Source of the DNA: Gordionus sp. m RMFG-2023
Lineage: Eukaryota > Nematomorpha > Gordioida > Chordodea > Parachordodidae
Length of the DNA stretch: 64,000 bases
Direction: 5' to 3'
Assembly (NCBI RefSeq): GCF_954871325.1
Contig: NC_088775.1
Span: 13,493,561-13,557,560, forward strand
In this document: one piece after another, positions 1-15,200 of the stretch
Layout: every line of letters begins with the position of its first letter
Numbering within the stretch: position 1 is the stretch's first letter
Notes under the pieces: generated by a model
Seen by the model: the letters and a program-made list of their open reading frames with translations, nothing else
Told to the model about the DNA's origin: nothing
Database searches by the model: none
Program-made: the position numbers and the translations under genes

Positions 1-215
1 TAAATCTACTTCCTAAAAATAAACATAGTATAGAGAAAATTACAAATTCGCGATCACAAAATCATTAAGGAGCAAAAATTATATGTATAATTAATTTAAA
101 TTTACCAACGACTTCTTGATAACAATCTAAATTAAAATACGGCTTAATTCATCTCAGTTTAATCCACCTTTTATTATTTTGGCAGACAGTTGTCCCCGTC
201 ACTTCTGTTATTATT
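1..215. other. AT-rich flank downstream of CK1
   Basis: This stretch holds the presumed 3' UTR of CK1 and flank. I see no gene and no clear polyadenylation signal that stands out from the AT-rich background. Confidence 0.3.
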
Positions 216-3200
216 TCATTTCAATTTTGCCCTACTAAGCCAATCAGAGAGATTAGCGTCATCCTCAATTTTATCTTCCGATATTTCTTGTATCCTTTCT
301 TCATTCAAAGCTCCTTCATTATCTTCCCCTATATTTTCGCCCTCCTCTTTAGAAAGTGCTGCATTAGCGTCATTTTTAGAAGAATCGGAAAGATGTGATG
401 AAACGGAATTGGTAGAAGAAATGATTATAGATCTGTGAGCCGAACGACTTGGGGTGCCAGCAAAATTTGTAGTAGATGAACTAGGTGTATTTTTTATATT
501 ATTAATAATTGTGTCCGTGGTTACTGTATTAGTTAAAGTAATCGAGGGAGAGCTAGTAATAATATTCGATGATTTGTTGAAATGAATGGGCGTGGTGACT
601 GTCATAATATGATGGTGACGATGGGGTTTACGATAATTTGGATCGTGAGAATGTCGTTCTAAACCACCATTGAGAAGAGCCGTAGTAGAGAAAAGCTGAA
701 ATAGTTATTGGGGAAAAAATAAGTGCATAAGATTGTACAATTTTTTTAAAACTATTAAAATATTTCTCCATTGAAAATTAAATAACTATCTTACCTCTGA
801 TGTAGTGAAGGTCAAGGTGGGGTTTTATTTTTTACGACGATATGAATTAATATATTTTTAAAAATCGGACCGTTACCTTCAGTTAAAAAGCCCGACTTGG
901 GTCGATTTTTCAAAATGGCCCGATTAAGATTTTGGCTATGTAAGCATTGATATTTGACAAATAGATGTTCAAGCATTTCCACAGCTAAGAGCAAAATCTT
1001 TAGGCTTACATAATGTTATTTTGGTTATAATCTTAATTGGATCGTTTTTCAAAATCGACCCGAATCAAGCTTTTTAACAACACTACTCTTAAGGCTTTAA
1101 AATATACTTCTTATGAGGGTTTAGTTAACCTTACGTTTTGTATCAAAAAGCAACATTATAAAATGGTAACAGATACCTCAGTTTGGTCAGGTTTAAGAGT
1201 AAAGTGGTTGTCATTATTTGTAATATGCTTTTTATGAAATATTTTTTGATGAGCGTTGTTATGGTGATGGTTGTGGTAAGCCAATTTCGACAAATATTCT
1301 CCATCATGTTTGCGCATGTGGTTGAGGTCCGCATGTTCCATGTTGAAATTAGAAGAATTTTCTTCTACTTTTGTACGAGTGATTATTTTAATATTATTAA
1401 GAAATTAGAGACCTGCAAAATTAAAAGGCCTAATTTTTTTTAATCTAGGCTGCCCAACGAGTGGCTCTATTTTATGATGCCATACCGGCATAGTCTTATA
1501 ACCAACCCGCCCATTACAGACCATTAATGTATATATGTTTGATTCTTCTTTCTTTTTTTTAAAATAATTTGATATTTATTTTGTAAAATTACTATCGTTT
1601 GTTTTTGTAGAATAATGGCTGGTATCTGGGTGTTCTGGTGCAATTTTTTTGTGCGTTTTAAGGATGTCTGGGGAGCCTTTCGTTTATAATTTCATTTAAT
1701 ATGATAATATATCTAAAATATTTTTAAAAAAAGAAGTAATGCTAGATCAATATTGCTAAAATTATAGGGTTATCATCCAGTGACTAGACCCCCTTATCCG
1801 GATTAAATGTTAATTTTTATTGAAAATTAATAACAAACCAGTGTTGTAAGCCTGGAGATTATGCTCATAGATGGCAAAAGGTTTAGATATTTATTGAAAA
1901 TCTCGAGGCTTGAGTAATATTATCACTAAAATCTATTATAATTTAACATCGAGATTCAATTATTAAAAGTGTGCACACATAAATCTTCATGTAAAACACA
2001 TATTTTTAAAAAACGGGTATCATAGACGACATCTATAAAAAATTTTTAGTAGGAATCTTACCAATCCTTTTGTTAACATCTATAACTTATATAACACTTA
2101 AAATACTCGAATATATGAATGGGATCGATTCTAAATCGCTAAAATAAAATTGAAAATCTCGCTTATATCCCATTAAACTTTAAAGGTAATATAATAAATG
2201 CTAGGGAAGTCACAAGAATTTAAATTGAAAAAAATCGCTAAAAGGGGGAAAATATCAAGGTTCCCAAAACCAATTAATTTTAAAAGTAATATAATAGATG
2301 TTGGAAGTATAAACACTTGTATTTAAATTGAGTTTTAAAAAAATCGCTATAATGAGGGAAAATATAATCAACGATTCCCAATATCAATTATTTTTAAAAT
2401 TTTATAGGAGATAAAATTCCCAATTTTGTTTTTAGCAATTTAAAACGAAAACCATCAGAATGATCGGATTATTACAGCTAGGGAAGTGGAATTCTTGGTT
2501 CACAGTCCAATATTATTTTTTTTACCTTAATGGGAAGGTGATGTTTATTTATCATAATTTGGATCTTAACATTTTTTCAGGATCTAGAACAATTTTTGGA
2601 CTCTACCTTTTAACTTAAATGGTTATTCCAAATTGATTTGAATAATCTTTTATTCCTTCATATTATTTTAAAAAACTAACAATATCTTCTTTTTCTTTCT
2701 TAATAAAAACTTTACATAACTATTTTAAAACTAATTAATTAATAATAAACTAAAAATACCACAATCATATTGGAATCTACTTATACTATAAAACGTAAAT
2801 GTCTAGTCATTAGGCAAATCACAGAATGTCTATAGCTCAGTATTATGTATATACTTTTTTAAATGGCTTTTGGTACATTGATATATCATTAATCAATCTG
2901 AAATTGATTTTTTTTAATACTTCTACCTATATCATTTTTATTTTCGGCGTTGCTGAGTCTAATTGAAGGCAAGAACGTCACCTTGCTACCATTGTTAGTT
3001 GTCACATTGCTCGAGTCAATCAACATGTTTGGATTCTCGGGAATGTGGATAACCGAGGGCTTAAAGCTTTCAATTTCTTCCGGTTTCGTTAATAGGTCGG
3101 TAATTATATGATGACGATGTTGTTTTTTAATATTTCCGGTAGATTTTTGACATTGGTGATCTAAATAATTTGTTGTTTTTAATTATTAAAAAAAGTATTC

Positions 3201-6200
3201 TATTGTTAAGTTTGTCTAGTTTATATCACTAATAAATGTTTACAAATTAAAAATTCGTGAGGGATTTATTGGAAAACGAGTTTAAATACCAAAATTTTCT
3301 AAATAACAAAAAAAAATAGTTTATTTTATTTAAGAACTATCTTTGGAAACAAAAACTTTTAGATTTCAAAAAAAAATAATATTGAGTTTCTTGTTTTAAA
3401 TTTAAAAAAAAAATTTTATTTCAATTTTTTTGTCTAATATAAAAAAATCCCTAGCTTATTTTAAAATTTTGTTTCATAAGGTATTGACAAAAAATGGTCA
3501 TTGGCAGATGCAACCATCGGTGTGCATATGGTCCCAAAATAAAAATTTTTAACCATCAGGACAAGGTTGATTTTCAACGTCCACAATCGGATTTGATGAG
3601 TAATTGATAATTTTTTCGTGATCGTAATCGTAATGATGACGGTTGTGTTTGTGTTTATGAACTTTGTGAGTTCTTCTTGGGCCGAAATTATTTGTATCCT
3701 CGACACCACCCTGCACTTTTATCCTTTAAATTTTTTGAGATAATTTAATGATACATATGAATGCCGATGATATAATAATTAATTTATCCATTATGTTGAC
3801 ACCCAGTAGAAAAATCATAAAAATTTACAGAATGAGTTCAAAGCATATTATTTATAAAGTGCATAATTCTAAAGGTAGACTAATAATATTTGATAGTATT
3901 TTATCCCGTAAAGCATTATTTCAAACTTAATGTATCATTAGAAATGAAACTTGTAATGTATTAAACTGTTTTACGGGGTCCCTATTGCTCAAGAGCAACT
4001 ATCTAAACCTTTCTTTGTCCCCTGATTCGTCCACATCTTTCCCCTCATTGGCGTTGTTATTCATATGCAGTTCGATGCTGTCGAGAGTCGGTAAATATTT
4101 GGTGGGCGATACGCAACGGTAAAATACTTTCTTATCGGCAACTTTCTTCATCTTTTTCACGTTCCAATCGAACAAATAATCATATTTGTATTTTTTGGAG
4201 TGGCCCAGAGTCCGAAACATTTTTTTTAGGTACAGGTAATCGGGCATCTCCTCGAAGTGTAAATGACGACAGTAATTTACGTAGTTGAAAAATTCTTCTA
4301 CAAATAAAAATTGACAATAAAATTTTGGAGCTAACTTCACAGTGATGTTTTTGTTTTTCTAATTCCCCTTATATTTATAATAAACTAAGATTTACAAAAT
4401 TTAATGAACTATATATGGGTATCTTGTATAAAAAATATAATTATTGAATTAACAGCTTTCATTGAAAGTTAAACCTGAACAAAACCTAATATAATTATTT
4501 CTGGAAACATGACCGAACCCAACCCATAAAGATCTGCAAATCCCGAGTAAGTTTCTGTTCAAACGGGCTTCGGGTCTATTTTAAAAAATAATTCCGGCTT
4601 GGACTAGGTCGGGCCAATTATTTTTTAAAAAAATTCGGGCGGACCAGGTATGACTCAAATTTTTCAATATGATATCATTTAATTTTGTAAAAATAAATTG
4701 ATATATTTTAAAATTCTTGTGCAAGAAACAAGGCGTCAATATTTTTTATTGTAGAATATTAATTTTACAATTTTTTTAAAATATTTTCTATATTTAAATA
4801 AATTCGGGCCGGACCAATCTGACAAATAATTGTTATTACGGGTTGGGCTTTTCAGGACGGATAAAAGATTCCGTTCGCGATCGGTCCGGACAAATTTATA
4901 AAAAAAACTCGGGCCAGGCCGGGCTTGAAAAATTTTTAAAACCTACATATCAAAAGGATCGAGCCTGTATGTGGGAATAAATAAATTTTTGTCAATAGTG
5001 AAAAATATCATTATCTGAAAGAAAAAAATAAATGATACGTCGAAAAAACTTTAATGAATTTCAATTTTTTTTATTGTATTCTTTATATGTTAATAAATTT
5101 ATCATACAATATCTAGCGGGAATTGATTTTTCTATAAATTTTTTAAAAAAAATAACTTATATTTTAAAATTACTAACATACTAATCTACTATTAATAGGA
5201 CACTGTGGTTGCTATAAAAATATGTTTTGGAAAAAAACAAATCGAAAAGATTTTGATAAATATGAAATGTGACATTTGCAATTATATCATACAAGCCAAA
5301 ATAAAATGTAAAAAAAAATCGCGAATATTGACTCAAAAACCATAACAAAGATCTGTCCTTGGTAGTTAGGTAATAATCTGCAGACGCATTGCGAAGAAAA
5401 TTTGCTAACCATTGACGTGCGATAAAATATATTTATGCTTTCTTCAAAATCGAGCGATATTTACAAAAAAACCCAGAAACTGAGTTATCAATTTTAGATA
5501 TAAAACTACGTTTTAGCCCCTAACTGTAGCCTCAATTAAGCATCCGGTTTTAAGGTGATAAAAACTGCAAGCTTTGGCGATCGCTATAACTGTTATATAT
5601 GTGTAAAAAATGTAACAGTTCATTATTATTTTTTAAAAAAAACATTTTTGAAGAGGTAAAACTATCAAATTATTATTAGTAATGTGCATCAGGCCTAAAT
5701 TTTTCATGCCTGGCTCTAAATATTTTTAAAAAAAAATTTGTCGTGCCCTACCTCAAACAAAATTATTTTTTAATTATCCTGAAATGTCCTGCCCGAAATT
5801 ATCTAAATATAGAAAAATTTAATATTTCTATAATTACAAAAATAAAGAGAAGATATTGGCGCCTTGTTTTTTGAAGAAAAAAATTGAAATATATCAATTT
5901 ATTTCACAAAATTGAATGCTATTATATTTAAAAAAATTTAAGCCCGGCCCGGCTCAAAGTTTTTCAAAATTATTAAACCCGACTTTTTTTAAAAAAATAG
6001 GACCGGCCCTGCCCGAAGCCCTTTTGGGCAATCACTTACCCAACAATCTCAGATTTTTGTAAAATTTAGCATATAAGTTAATGAAGTAGTGTAATTGACG
6101 AATCCAAGATATTAACCCCTTAACTCTACTAGAACCGGAGATTAGGGTCTCAAAGTGGGTCTGTCATTTTTCAAAAAAAATTTTTTTTTATAAATAACTT

Positions 6201-9200
6201 TAATATTAGATGCGCTATACAGGATCTTCGCAGGTGTTTTATTTGGTAATATATTAAAAACAAAGATCATTAAGTGGTATATTAAATAGTTTGAAATGTT
6301 TAAAAAATATTTAAAAAATAGAAATACCTTATTTATGTATAGGTCTAAAACGGATTATTATTCGATTCGCTTAGATTCGTATTACGAATATAGATAACAC
6401 AATTATTCAATTCGAATCGAATATGAATCATGAGAAAAAGTATTTGTCGAGTATTAAATTTTTTATTATTCGAGAATTTGAAATTATTTATAATGGAATT
6501 CTTTGAACAATTACCTACCTCATATAGCATAGCATAAAGAAAACAACTTCATTAGAAAATATAATGAATACAGTTAATTATAATAATACTCACCTGATAA
6601 AACAATAGTCCAGTCAAAAATGGATAAAATATTCAAACAGAATATCATCTCATCAATATGTGAGGTTGAAACATATCTTAATGAATAAGAATAGCTTCTA
6701 GTAAGAGCCCATTAGAATGGTGGAGACCGCGTTGTGATCATTTTCCCTTGTTGTCAAAAATGGCAACTTATATATTGTCCATTCAGAGATCTTCGACTTA
6801 ATGTAAGCGCTTATTCTCAGTAAGGACAAATATGGAAATGAAGAATAGAAAGTCTTTGAAGGAAGAAACCATTAGAAACTTACTTGGAAAACTAGTTGTT
6901 GACAAATTCGGATCTAGCATAATCATATTTTTTCCGTATTATATTTTGATGTCTATAAAATGAGATCATTGTGCATTTTTAAAAATATTTGATATTTTAG
7001 AATGTTAGATCGAAGAAATAACGTATTATAGAAAAGAATTTATTATTTTTATAAGCAATTCTAATTCTAAAAAGTATTTTTGGCCAATTATTAGGATAAC
7101 GTTATGAAATCATTAGGTTTTATTTCGTTTGCTATTTTTTGTAGATTTTGAAATGCTAATGACAATTAGTTTTAGTAGAATCCTTAAAAGTGTCATTTTA
7201 AAATATCCACATCTATTTATATATTTTTTTTTGCAAAATATAATCTATTTTTTATAAGCTTTAGAAAATTTTTAGGATCGAATCGAATAATGATTTTATT
7301 ATTCGTACGCATAAGAATAATGAATTATTTATTCTCGTTTTTTTGTAGGCCTATTTATTTAATAGAATAAAAATTTATTAATTAGATAATAAAAATTTTC
7401 TTTTTATTTACAAAAAAATAATTTTTTAAATTTAAAATGTTTAATATTAATAAAATTTTATCCAATAATACCAAATGATAGTTTTAGAAATTCCACTTTA
7501 TTTAATAATTAAAATATTATCAAATATTCATCAATATTTGATTCCTTTTTATCTAACCAGCATTTTCGCAATCTGCCATAAGTGCTAATTCTACAATAAT
7601 AAACCCTATAAAAGCACTCCATCTCATAACCCAAAAAGTAAATATAATTGTTGGAATAAAGAGAAAACTGGAATTTAACAAAATCGTTAATTCCAGTCCG
7701 AAATGGAAAGAATGCAAATAAAGGATATTGCTAAACATATATACCAATAGCCTCAGTAAACAAATTAAGGCAAGATACCTTTACAGAATTTATAACCATT
7801 GAAGCAATATCAAATCCAAAAAAGGGTTGCAAAAAAAAGATACATCCGAAATCGAAAGAAAGGTGATAAATCTTTTAATGGATAATAACACGTCTACTAT
7901 CAAAGATATCATAGAAAATTTACCTCAAGGTTTCCCCAAAAATGAGGGGACCATCCGAAAACATATTCAAAAAATAGATAGTCTAAAAAAATGGCTGGGA
8001 AAAAGAACGACGAAATACAAAAGGAGCAGTTCAAAATCGCCAAACCTACTGCCTTAAAATGCTAAACATTCCTATGGAACTTTCTGGATGAAACAGGTAT
8101 AAACCTAAATGTTATACCTGTGTATGCTTGGACCCCTACAATGTCACACCAACTTTGATAATTCCATCTTCCAAAGGCAAGAACGTTAGCATTTTATGTA
8201 GGATAGGAATTCGGGCCTTATAACCTATCGAATTATTGAAAGACCCTATAATGGGTTGCTTTTCTCAATTATCTGAGAGTAGTAACAATTCTTCCAAATG
8301 ATGGAATTATCATTATGGATAATGCCGTAATACACAAGATAGCTATAAAAATCGAATTGAATATCTTACGCCATATTCACCTCATATAAATCCTATTGAA
8401 AACTTTTCCGGGGTCATGAAAAACAAATATAAGTCAATAAATCCAAGGCCAAACAATAGAGATTAAATCGTAAATAATGTCACTTCGATATTAAATCGGT
8501 ACATACCGTACAGTTTACCGAGGACAACCAATCAAATAAAGGTAATATAAATTTATACCTATTAATATTTTAAATATATTTTTATCTTTTAGTTGTATAA
8601 AAATAAGATGCAAATTTTAGAACACTCAAACTCAAACACTAAAAAGAGAATACATTTTTAAAATATTATATTTTCTCACAAAATTAAATTATTAATTCTA
8701 TTACTAATATATGTATTGTATAGTTAATTATATTTGAAGAAAAAAATAATTTGAAATTTATATTTTCTTAATTTTCAAAAATTAATATTTTATTAATTGG
8801 TTTGGGATTCGTAAGCTAAAATCTTTTATTAAGTTGTTTCTAATAAATAATTTTTATATTTCGTTCTTCCGATTGGTGCCTTTCTATAGAAAAAAAGAAA
8901 AGAATCGCAAACCGAAAAGAATGGCATTTACATTTATTTAAAAATTCTTATTTTTTTAAAATTAAAATATGGCTTATAAAAATTTTGAAAAATTCTTCAT
9001 TAAAACTATTTTTCTTCTATTATATAAATGTATTTGTATTTTTAAGCACTTGAAACTTAGATAAATACCACTTAATGGTCTTAAATATTTTACCCAAATG
9101 TCAGATATTTTGTAAGGAGTACCAAGAACTCTTCATATAAAAATTTTAGAGTGAGTGGCCTCAAAAAAAATAATTAAGAAAATGTTTAATATACTTACCG

Positions 9201-12200
9201 CTGTTAATAATTTTAAACAGCTTAAAACTTAATTTTTGAAAATATAAGTCAATCTACATTTTTTTTATATTCCATAATAGCATTTATTGAATAAAATCGC
9301 ATTTTGGCACAAAAATAAAATTTCAGCTAGATAATGCAAGTAATTTAAAATAGCTAATTCTGGTTTAAACAAGTTGCTGGAACATAATACGTGCTTATTT
9401 TATTTACTTTTATAAAAAATTACCTTTAATCGGGATGGGTTCTCAGCCCAATATAAAAAAAAGAAAACTATCATATTTGTGTTTTCATCAAGTAGACTTT
9501 AGTATGGCATTTCTCTGCTACTGCCTATGGGAAAAGTGCTAGCGATGGAATAGGGAGAACTGTTGAATGCCTGACTACACGAAGCAGATTAAAATGACCT
9601 TATGAAAATCAAATAAAATCTCCTTGAAATTGCTTTAAATTCGTTGAAGAAAATATAAAAAATTTTATTTCTCCTATCCCATCAAGAATACTAAGAGGAG
9701 CCAGAACTTTTAAAGGATCATAAGCTCTTTCCATTAGATCTCAAAAAATTAATGCAATTTTTCCTGTTAGCTTATCAGAAAATTTTCCAGTGCTGTTCCA
9801 ACTAGAGGTGGGCGCGGGCTTAATTTTTCATTCACGGCCAGGCCGCTCACGGTGGCAATAAAAAAATTTCACGCCCATTCACGCTTACCACTAAAAAATT
9901 TTCGACCCGACCCGCCCGCTCACGAAAAGCAATATTTTGATTCACGCCCGAAAATTCATGGTGTTTTTAAATTTTTCAAAACTATTACTATAATTTTACA
10001 CTTTTTTGAATTCATTCTATTTATTTCTCTAAACAAAAAAAAAATACAATCTATAAATCGAAATTATTAAGAAAAAGAAAAATGTCCATCTTTTTTTATT
10101 TCAATTGTGTACGTCTTTCCTCTAACAAGAGATTTGCTACTAGCTGACAAAATTTTACTCGAATTTTCTCAAAAAAGGAAATGAATATTCCTGCTTCCAA
10201 AACTTCAAAATATTGTCTTGTTATTTAACTTATATGAATCTTTTAAGTTTATCCTCACAGCTTTCATCGGTGATGTCGATGCTTCAGCAGAATTATCTAG
10301 AAATTGTCTAAATTTTTCATTTAGAATATACGGTCTTTTATGAGTGTAGGATTAATTAGGAAAGTTATAAATGATAGTTGGTATTGATCATTTAGAATAT
10401 AAGGTTTTTTATGAGTTTAGGATAAGTTAGAAAAGTTATAAATGATAGTTGGCATCGACTTATGCATATCATCTAATTTTATATCATTTAGCATTTTTAA
10501 GATGGTTTTATATATATCGTACTTTTCTTCTTTTATTAAACACTTAAGTCTTTTGAAATTTGGATCTAGAATTAAGCCTACCTTATGTAGTGGCTCCATA
10601 ATAATTTTTTAAAACCTTGTTCTGTATTTTAAAATTTTGATTATTATTGTATCACGTTCAGAAGGTTAACAAAATTTTACTAATTTTTGTTTCCATAGAT
10701 AAACTTCATTTATTGTGGGACGAGAATCTCTTCTCAGATTATCCGAGCATTCTTTAAATATTGATAAAAATTTATCTAACTCGCGTATGATGCTGATATC
10801 AATCGTAACTAATCTATTCTTGCTTGCTAAACAAGTACACCTGTATTTCAGAATGATTTTAAAACTCTATATCATGATATATACAGAGTTCCATCTCGTT
10901 ATTTTCGTTATTAAATCTTGTTTAAGGGTGTGGCTTAGTTTGCTATTAGCTGTAGATTGTTTGAAATATTGTACTATTTTTTTACACCATTTATATTTAA
11001 GGCTATTTCAGTTAAACAATTAAAAATATAATTTAGTATATGGCATATACATGCTAGCGTTTCGTCCTTTGAATGCACTTATAAGATTTGCTCCGTTATC
11101 ACTCACATCTATATTTATTTAAGTAATTTTCTACTTCTTTATATTCTCCTAAAATTGAATTGACTACACTTTTAATATTAACTTTTTTTTCATCCATTGT
11201 CCTTGTGGCCAAAACAAATGTTTTTAATTAAAAATCCTTAATGATAATATGTACTGTAATGGTTAAAAAACTTATATTTTTATAGTCATCCGTCCAAATA
11301 TCAGTGATTATGAAAAAGTAATTATTATTGATCATGCTTTTAATCTTAAATTTTATTTCATGGTATATTTTTGGACCTATAGTATTCATGAGAGTTTTTC
11401 GGTTCACAACTTTTATATTATGTTATCCATAGTAACACCAACATTTATCTTTTGGCCTAGCTTGTAAAATCCTTCACTTTCTAATGCATTTAAAGATTGA
11501 AGATCTTTACAAATAAAATATAACTGACTTTTCTGTAAAAAATTTAAGCAAATTTAGCATAAAGTCTCGCGATAAAAAACACCTAAGCATAAAAAGAAAA
11601 TAGAACTAACGAAATGTTACCGGATGTTGTTTATAAAATGCGGAAGATTTTTAGTTTTCATAAATTATTCTTTTTTAAAAAAGAACTAAATTAAATAAGA
11701 AAATATATAATATAATTATAAAATTGCAAATTTATTATAATTCATAGGAAATTTATGTTCACGCCAGATCACGCCCGGGGAAAATTTTGGGAAGGCCCGT
11801 CACGCCTTGGAATTTAAAATTTATTCACACTCACGCCGTGACCCATTCATGGCTCGCGCCCACCTCTAGTTCCAACCACACCACAAAAATTCAAAATTAG
11901 ATGAAATAACAACCAATTAAAGGATATGTAACATATTTTTAGATAATGAATGGTGGGTGACATATATTCTAGCGATTATTAGTGCTGATAAAGCAGGGAC
12001 CCGGAGTGAACCGTAACGAACCGTTAAACCATAAACCGTTTTAAATATCAGAACTGTAACCGACCCGATATAATTATTTTATGAAGGAGTAAAAAGAACC
12101 TTTATAAAAAACGTCCGGTTTAAACCAGTACAGTTTTTATATTTTAGGAATCAAAAAAAATTGAATATCCAGAATTATATAAACTTGATCTTATAGTACT

Positions 12201-15200
12201 GGTGGTTCCCGTAACACAAGTTTTTGTAGAAAGGGCCTTTTCGGGGATAAATAATTCATAGATGCTTATAATAAAAATAAATTAGACGTTGGTGTTGCTT
12301 CAATAAAAAAAAAATTCTAACCGTAATTAACCATTATGAACCTTCATAATTAGCTGAACCGAACCTTTGTAAATTTTTTCTTAAGAACCGTAACCAAAAC
12401 GTGATTATTATAATTTTTTACATACTGAACCGTAACCAAACTGACCCGTTATAAATAACGGTTCGGGTCCCTGTGATAAAGTAATGGTAATATTTTACAC
12501 CATAATAAAACTAAGTCCCATTTTTATCTTTCAATGCCTAATATTCTTATTCTTACGAAAAATGATATTCTAATTGTCGTCAACCTTTTGACCACTACAG
12601 AAAGCACTTATAATTTAATTAGTGAAGAAACCGAAATGGCCATATACAAAGTAAATTTAAGGAAATCCATTTAACTAAGCCTCTATACTATAAGTAATTT
12701 TAGTATGAATTAATTCAATAAATATTATCGAATAAATAAAAACTTCAACAAAAATTAAGTTTTTTACTATCTTAAATTAATTGGGCTATCTAGCGGAAAA
12801 TTTATTTCTATGCCAAAATGCGATTTTATCGAATAAATATGTTATTATGGAATATAAAAAAATGTTAACTTATATTTTCAAAAATTAAGTTTTAAGCTAT
12901 TTTAAATTATTAACGCCATCTATGTTGTAGCAGTTAGAAAAAAGAAGAAATAAATTTAATATAATATACTAAATGTCGGTCATTTTTTGACATGAGGAAT
13001 TAATTTTCCTTGGGGGAAGAAGGAAGAATGGGAGATCAGAAGATGCCAGCTGGGAAAGAACAAAGAATATTGGGATTTGAACTATTTTTATGAATATGAA
13101 ACATTTATAAATTATTTTGATGTGAACATAAATAAAATATGGTATAACATGAAATTAAACAATGTGGTTGTCCTAGTTGTTAATGTTTATTGTTGGTATT
13201 TATTTATTTATTAGAAAAGGATTGTTTGGGATTGATAAGTTATATTTTTTAAAGGGAAGGGTTGAGAGTAAGGGGCATTCTTCTATGTTTACCGCGAACC
13301 AGGATCGACAACATAAGGGTTTCGGTACATAAGGCAAGTATTAACCACTATACAGGACAGAGGTGAGATTAAGGAAGTTTAGAATTTTGTTGTAGATGTT
13401 TAGCAAATTAATAACAAGATAGAAAGTATGTAATGAGTATTAGGCTTGAAAATAAAATCATGAATTTAAGATAGTAATTTATATATTATCTTAAAAATAA
13501 ACTTGGTTAAGAATTAATGATATTTGTTATATTATATGTCTAGATGTATATTGTACATCCAATTTTAACAGTAGGTATGATCTTATTATTTGGTAGGCCT
13601 TAAGACTCATTGAATGGTGTTATAGGTATTTCGTCATAGGAAAATCAGACCTCAAGATATGCAGGACAGAAAGGATTGCTTAATATTTAAATATTGGGGA
13701 TTTATGAAAATATATATAGAAGTGGATTTTTGGATGGACATGTGTGGGATGGTTTATTATTAATTAATGTTACTGTATTGTATATGTAATCCAGTTTCAA
13801 TTACGGTTGATATATTATTTTAATCATTTTTATGAAATATGGTGTAATGTGAATTACACATATGTTTTATTTAATTATTTTTGATTTAAGGTATGAATTT
13901 AATTATATAAATTTGGCATGGATTTATATGATATATGGGCAAAATATGTATTTGGCATATATATAAATTTGTATGGATTTATATGATATATGGGCAATAT
14001 ATAAATTTGGTATGAATGTATATGATATATTGGTATAAATTTGATATATATATAAATTTGGTATGAATTTATATGATATATTGGTATGTTTGATATATAT
14101 ATAAATTTGGTATGAATTTATGATATATTGGTATAAGTTTGATATATATATAAATTTGGTATGAATTTATATGATATATTGGTATAAGTTTGATATTGTT
14201 GATATATATATAAATGTGACATGTATTTATATGATATATTGGTAGAAATTATGGGACTTAGTTTTTTTTTAAATTATGAAATCTTTATATTTAATATATT
14301 TTGTTTTAAAATTATAAAATTTTATAAAAATTTTATTTGCATGTATTATACTAAAAGGAAAATATTTTCATAGATAAGGTCAGCCGTGTGTTGATGGGTA
14401 GGCCTTAAGATGGAAATATTGTTTAGTAAAAATACTTGGGAAAGTTTTTTTTTTAAAATTTATTTTGTGTATTACATTTTTGTTTATCTTTGCAATAATT
14501 TTATAGCACATCACATCACAATATGAACATGTTTTTTTAAAACATTATGAACATGTTTTTTTAAAAAAAAAGAAAAGACTCAAATTATTTTATATTATGA
14601 ATGTATATTAAAAATTCTTTACATACCATATATCCCATTATATTCTCAATTTTTGTTACTACATTCTACATTTCTGTGAATTTGTGCTAATTGTGATGAC
14701 AGAGTTAGGTGGAAATGGTATATTTTTCTTAGGATACTGAGTAATTCCTAGATGGAAAATATTGTATTTTCTACGTATTATATATTTTTCCTCCCTATAA
14801 AATATTAAATTTATTTTTATACATGTTCCTTGTAATTTTATTTAAAATCTTTGTTCGGTAAATTTTCGCAATTATTTTTAATACCTAAAAATGGATTCTT
14901 CTATTTATTTTAGGAGATATTTATAAAAAATGTAGCTTTGATTTTTTTTACATGACATAAGGAAAATTACATGTGTTGAAATTGCATTTCACACTATTTT
15001 TATGAATATGAAACATTTATAAATTATTTTGATGTGAACATAAATAAAATATGGTATAACATGAAATTAAACAATGTGGTTGTCCTAGTTGGTAATGTTT
15101 ATTGTTGGTATTTATTTAATTATTAGAAAAGGATTGTTTGGGATTGATAAGTTATATTTTTTAAAGGGAAGGGTTGAGAGTAAGGGGCATTCTTCTATAA

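Larger units (their letters stand above)
216..3723 (-). other. CK1 C-terminal tail exons 7-10, histidine-rich and low-complexity
   Basis: Four exons encode about 360 residues after the kinase domain. Exon 7 carries [19 protein letters not shown], exon 8 KKQHRHHII, exon 9 [17 protein letters not shown], and exon 10 [16 protein letters not shown]. Exon 10 then becomes Ser/Thr-rich and finally acidic, ending in [11 protein letters not shown] before a TGA. The exon 6/7 junction works in phase 2 only with the acceptor TTTAAAG at 3724. The nearer TGCAG acceptor would put exon 7 in a frame lacking the His block, which then fails to join exon 8. The exon 7/8 and 8/9 junctions are phase 1 and the 9/10 junction is phase 0. 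CK1 tails are normally disordered and autoinhibitory; metal or nucleic-acid binding by the His blocks is only a guess. Confidence 0.8.

Noticed and set aside
190-438. Plus-strand open frame over the last CK1 exon
   Set aside because: It is the antisense shadow of exon 10, which has splice-phase and domain context.
3461-3709. Open frame of 82 residues in the alternative frame of CK1 exon 7
   Set aside because: The TGCAG acceptor at 3711 would give this frame, but it cannot join exon 8 in phase. The His-rich frame with the acceptor at 3724 fits both neighbours.
7553-7747. Minus-strand hydrophobic frame of 64 residues
   Set aside because: It has no supporting homology or splice context and is opposite sequence leading into the mariner remnant.
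10715-11023. Plus-strand frame of 102 residues
   Set aside because: It is antisense to the hAT transposase remnant (RWNSVYIM block on the minus strand).
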